Positions 6,069 through 8,269 of a DNA stretch of 8,269 nucleotides are shown piece after piece. Source of the stretch: Ilumatobacteraceae bacterium (GTDB lineage Bacteria; Actinomycetota; Acidimicrobiia; Acidimicrobiales; Ilumatobacteraceae). The translations under genes were made by a program, and so were the position numbers. Each line of letters begins with the position of its first letter. Positions within the stretch are counted from its first letter, which is position 1. The notes beneath the pieces are model-generated. The model saw only the letters and a list, made by a program, of their open reading frames with translations, did not search any database and was not told the origin of the DNA. The DNA is taken from positions 1-8,269 of the forward strand of contig JAENVT010000578.1 in NCBI GenBank assembly GCA_016650435.1, given 5' to 3'.

Positions 6069-7600
6069 GGCGATGGCCAAGTGGCCAGTACTGCGCCGTC
6101 CTCGCCGACGATTTGTGCGGTGTAGAGCACTGGTTCGCTGAACGCATAAGCGGCGAACGTTCGGTCGAAGCTGCCGTCGGTGTCGCTGAACGGCACGGTC
6201 ACGGGATCCAAGCCATCCCGCATGATCTGGAGTTGCGCTGTGGACGCCACAGCACGCGGCAAATCAGCCATCACATAGGTGCGGTGGTTGTCGACCATCG
6301 TGTTGATCCTCGCCGTGCCGTCGACCTCACCTCCGAAGCCGCTGTTGTTGTCCCAACGCCACGTGAGCTCACGATGGTTCGGGAACGTCGCCATCGAAAC
6401 CTGGATTGTCCACACCTGGCCGGCCGCGTCGGTGCCGAACGAGACGGGGAGAGGGTCTGTCTCTTGGTAGTTGCCGAAGTTGTTGTCGGAGCTGTGCCGC
6501 GCGGCCTGGAAACGCATGCCGTTCCAGTCCTCGAACGAGACCTCGTGCACGGTTTGGGCGACCGCGATCAACTCCGGCACCGACATCGCTGCCGAGATCG
6601 TGACGATGTGATCGCCAGCGATCCACGAGGCCAGAGAAAAATCGCCTAGGTCGGTCGTCACGCCGGCGACGGCCAAGTGACCGTCGACGTCGAACGGCGT
6701 GACATGGTCGAGCAAGAATTGAAGTGCTATTTGCCGATCGAGAGTGGCGCCACCTGCGTTCGTTGGTGGCCTCTCAGCGACCGAGACTGCAATGCCCCTG
6801 TTTGGATCCGTGCTTGACGCGTAGTAGATCTGCTCCGCCGGTGTGCCTTGCACGGCTACCCACGGCTGGACGGAACTGATCAGTTGGTAACCATCGATCA
6901 GGGACTCGTCGGCCAAGCCGACGTCGTTGCCGGTAACGGTGATCGATTGGGCTAGCCGCACGAGGTCCGGGTCACTCCAGCCGAAGGCGGTCAGCGTGGC
7001 CGACATGGACCCGTCGACCGAGAATTGCACGACCGACTGCCCACTGCTGGTGTGCGAGACCGCCATCGACTGTTCGCCCGATTGCAGGCGGAACGCGTCG
7101 ACTGCAAAAAGCGCGTCATCACCTTGCAAGACGCTGTAGATCGAGAACCACGAGCCGCTGGTCCCGGTTGCATCGGGCGTGGCCCACAACTGGTAGTTGC
7201 CTGTTGTTCGGAACACATTCCGCTCCGGGTCGACGAACTCGGCGGACTGCACGGTGAACTCTCGTGGCGGGTCGGCTGCATAGTACGGGACCACAGGTGG
7301 AGCAACGGTGGTGGTGGGCGCCGGCGGCTGTGTGGTCTTAGGCACGAAGGGCGTGCTGCTGACCGGCGTCACTTTCGGGATTCCGGTCGACGACGCCGAA
7401 GTCACCACGCCGTAGGCGAAGACCGCGATCAGGGCCGCCGCAGCGACCGGCCCGACCCAGCGCGGCCCGCTCGGGTCGTGGATCGTCATGTTGGCGGCGC
7501 GATCGCCGAAAGGATCGGTGTCGTCGTCGAGAATCTCGATCATCTCGGGTAACGCTTCGCCCTGCAGGCCGCTGGCCTTCACGTCGCGAGTATCGCGCAT
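6065..7600 (-). CDS. Unrecognised single-pass membrane protein, paralog 1 of a tandem trio (first gene of the operon)
   Basis: The 511-residue product opens with about 47 cytoplasmic residues containing E-M-I-E-I-L-D-D-D-T-D-P-F-G-D-R (19-34). G-P-R-W-V-G-P (45-51) leads into one hydrophobic helix (about 49-68), followed by a Pro/Thr-rich linker (about 75-104), Y-Y-A-A-D-P-P (106-112), and a 400-residue extracytoplasmic region. Two related units appear: F-G-W-S-D-P-D-L-V-R-L-A-Q-S-I (206-220) and S-W-I-A-G-D-H-I-V-T-I-S then P-E-L-I-A-V-A-Q-T-V-H (325-352). The second resembles the W-x-x-G...eLx-x-I-A-x-S pattern I associate with DUF4367; this is pattern memory, not a search. The end is A-T-W-P-S-P. 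No cysteine, no cleavable signal, no lipobox. The ATG at 7600 is the first possible start, as no earlier in-frame start occurs before a TAG at 7634-7636 (minus strand). Upstream, a CIRCE operator begins 10 bases away, so HrcA control is plausible. A GGGG four to seven bases before the ATG is the only weak ribosome-binding candidate. Confidence 0.87.
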   Translation of the reverse strand: MRDTRDVKASGLQGEALPEMIEILDDDTDPFGDRAANMTIHDPSGPRWVGPVAAAALIAVFAYGVVTSASSTGIPKVTPVSSTPFVPKTTQPPAPTTTVAPPVVPYYAADPPREFTVQSAEFVDPERNVFRTTGNYQLWATPDATGTSGSWFSIYSVLQGDDALFAVDAFRLQSGEQSMAVSHTSSGQSVVQFSVDGSMSATLTAFGWSDPDLVRLAQSITVTGNDVGLADESLIDGYQLISSVQPWVAVQGTPAEQIYYASSTDPNRGIAVSVAERPPTNAGGATLDRQIALQFLLDHVTPFDVDGHLAVAGVTTDLGDFSLASWIAGDHIVTISAAMSVPELIAVAQTVHEVSFEDWNGMRFQAARHSSDNNFGNYQETDPLPVSFGTDAAGQVWTIQVSMATFPNHRELTWRWDNNSGFGGEVDGTARINTMVDNHRTYVMADLPRAVASTAQLQIMRDGLDPVTVPFSDTDGSFDRTFAAYAFSEPVLYTAQIVGEDGAVLATWPSP

Positions 7601-7610
7601 TAGGCCCCGA

Positions 7611-7637
7611 TTAGCACTCTCACCTCCCGGTTGCTAA
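7611..7637. promoter_or_regulatory. CIRCE operator 1 (HrcA binding site), next to the membrane-protein operon
   Basis: The left arm TTAGCACTC (7611-7619) matches the CIRCE consensus in all nine positions. A nine-base spacer follows, then GGTTGCTAA (7629-7637), which matches GAGTGCTAA in seven of nine. HrcA binds such repeats and represses chaperonin genes until heat shock titrates it. This copy overlaps the proposed -35 of groES and ends 10 bases before the start codon of the divergent membrane-protein gene, so it could act on either or both. Confidence 0.88.
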
Positions 7638-7660
7638 CCGTGACCGCCGCCGCCTAGGAT
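7631..7660 (+). promoter_or_regulatory. Likely groES-groEL promoter
   Basis: TTGCTA (7631-7636) is a four-of-six match to the -35 box TTGACA. After 18 bases comes TAGGAT (7655-7660), which fits TANNNT. Transcription would begin near 7667, inside CIRCE 2, while CIRCE 1 covers the -35. That is the layout expected for a vegetative promoter repressed by HrcA. The assignment rests on spacing and operator position only. Confidence 0.55.
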
Positions 7661-7686
7661 TGGCACTCGCGGTAGCCGAGTGCTAA
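7660..7686. promoter_or_regulatory. CIRCE operator 2 (HrcA binding site), proximal to groES
   Basis: TTGGCACTC (7660-7668) matches the consensus left arm in eight of nine positions. The spacer is exactly nine bases, and the right arm GAGTGCTAA (7678-7686) is perfect. It overlaps the end of the proposed -10 box and the expected transcription start of groES. It lies 49 bases centre-to-centre from CIRCE 1. Paired CIRCE elements before chaperonin genes are known in actinobacteria. Confidence 0.95.
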
Positions 7687-7728
7687 CGCTGCAAATGAAA
7701 CCCACCCCAGCCGAGTGCCCATGCCAAC

Positions 7729-7733
7729 GGAGG
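7729..7733 (+). promoter_or_regulatory. Ribosome binding site of groES
   Basis: GGAGG lies nine bases before the ATG at 7743. It is the strongest Shine-Dalgarno sequence seen in the window and fixes the groES start, against a 21-codon upstream extension from GTG 7680 that would begin inside the CIRCE element. Confidence 0.85.
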
Positions 7734-7742
7734 CCCGCACCC

Positions 7743-8036
7743 ATGAATCTCAAGCCCCTCGATGACCGCATTGTCGTCAAGCCCAACGAGGCCGAGCAGA
7801 CCACCGCATCCGGTCTGGTCATCCCCGATACCGCCAAGGAAAAGCCGCAACAGGGCGAAGTGCTCGCCGTAGGCCCCGGCCGCTGGAGCGACGACAAGGG
7901 CACCCACGCAAAGCTCGACATCAAGGTCGGCGACACCGTCTTGTACTCCAAGTACGGCGGCACCGAAGTCACCATCGACGGCGACGATCTGTTGATCCTC
8001 ACCAGCCGTGACGTGCTGGCGATCGTCGGCAAGTGA
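7743..8036 (+). CDS. groES: Co-chaperonin GroES (Hsp10)
   Basis: GroES forms the heptameric lid that closes the GroEL cage during ATP-driven folding of cytosolic proteins. The product is 97 residues, the family norm. It opens [12 protein letters not shown], followed by the mobile loop that docks on GroEL (about 17-34, with T-A-S-G-L-V-I-P-D), then [13 protein letters not shown] (34-46), the [14 protein letters not shown] segment (63-76) and the C-terminal D-D-L-L-I-L-x-x-R-D-V-L-A-I strand. The start is set by a strong GGAGG nine bases upstream. Two CIRCE operators and a likely promoter precede the gene, so it should be repressed by HrcA and induced by heat or protein-folding stress. groEL follows after 12 bases, in the standard bicistronic order. 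No unusual residues were noticed. Confidence 0.98.
   Translation: MNLKPLDDRIVVKPNEAEQTTASGLVIPDTAKEKPQQGEVLAVGPGRWSDDKGTHAKLDIKVGDTVLYSKYGGTEVTIDGDDLLILTSRDVLAIVGK

Positions 8037-8269
<233 letters not shown>

Larger units (their letters stand above)
3142..7600 (-). repeat. Tandem triplication of a membrane-protein gene
   Basis: Three complete paralogous genes lie head-to-tail with no spacer. Each stop overlaps the next start as GTGA. All share the acidic N-terminus, the G-P-R-W-[VI]-G-P membrane entry, Y-Y-x-A-D-P-P after the linker, and A-[ST]-W-P at the end. The first two are close relatives of each other; the third has drifted much further. This indicates two gene duplications at different times, with all copies kept intact. 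No insertion sequence or direct repeat flanks the array. Confidence 0.85.

Noticed and set aside
7713..7718. A third GAGTGC half-site before groES
   Set aside because: The matching TTAGCACTC arm is absent at the required N9 spacing, so it is probably chance.
7680..7742. Upstream extension of groES by 21 codons
   Set aside because: It would start inside CIRCE 2, and the GGAGG at 7729-7733 is correctly placed for ATG 7743.

Overview
The window is high-GC bacterial DNA with dense coding, 4-base ATGA/GTGA start-stop overlaps, GTG starts and a CIRCE-controlled groES-groEL pair. This fits an actinobacterium. The gene set and the short rimI-tsaD-dus-maf run beside groESL remind me of Acidimicrobiia such as Ilumatobacter relatives, but that placement is an inference from style, not a database match.

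Left block (1-3127, + strand), housekeeping: the 3' part of rimI (ribosomal-protein/GNAT N-acetyltransferase), tsaD (t6A tRNA modification), a DusB-type tRNA-dihydrouridine synthase, and maf (nucleotide pyrophosphatase). rimI/tsaD and dus/maf overlap by four bases. dus sits 54 bases after tsaD and has its own plausible leaderless promoter. The theme is tRNA and translation quality control plus nucleotide-pool sanitation.

Middle block (3142-7600, - strand), unrecognised: three tandem paralogous genes of 511, 496 and 479 residues, read from right to left and joined by GTGA overlaps. Each product has a short acidic cytoplasmic N-terminus with a D-P-F-G-D-like motif, one transmembrane helix, a Pro/Thr-rich linker and a large cysteine-free extracytoplasmic region. 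That region ends in a conserved A-[ST]-W-P motif and contains two related strand-helix units that loosely recall DUF4367/RseB-like sensor domains. This block is the most novel part of the window. It ends tail-to-tail with maf, with only 14 bases between the stops.

Right block (7601-8269): a 142-base divergent control region holding two CIRCE operators (HrcA binding sites) and a likely groES promoter, followed by groES (97 aa) and the first 73 codons of groEL on the + strand. The left CIRCE lies only 10 bases from the start codon of the first paralog. HrcA could therefore control the membrane-protein operon as well as the chaperonins, which would tie an undescribed envelope protein family to the heat-shock response.
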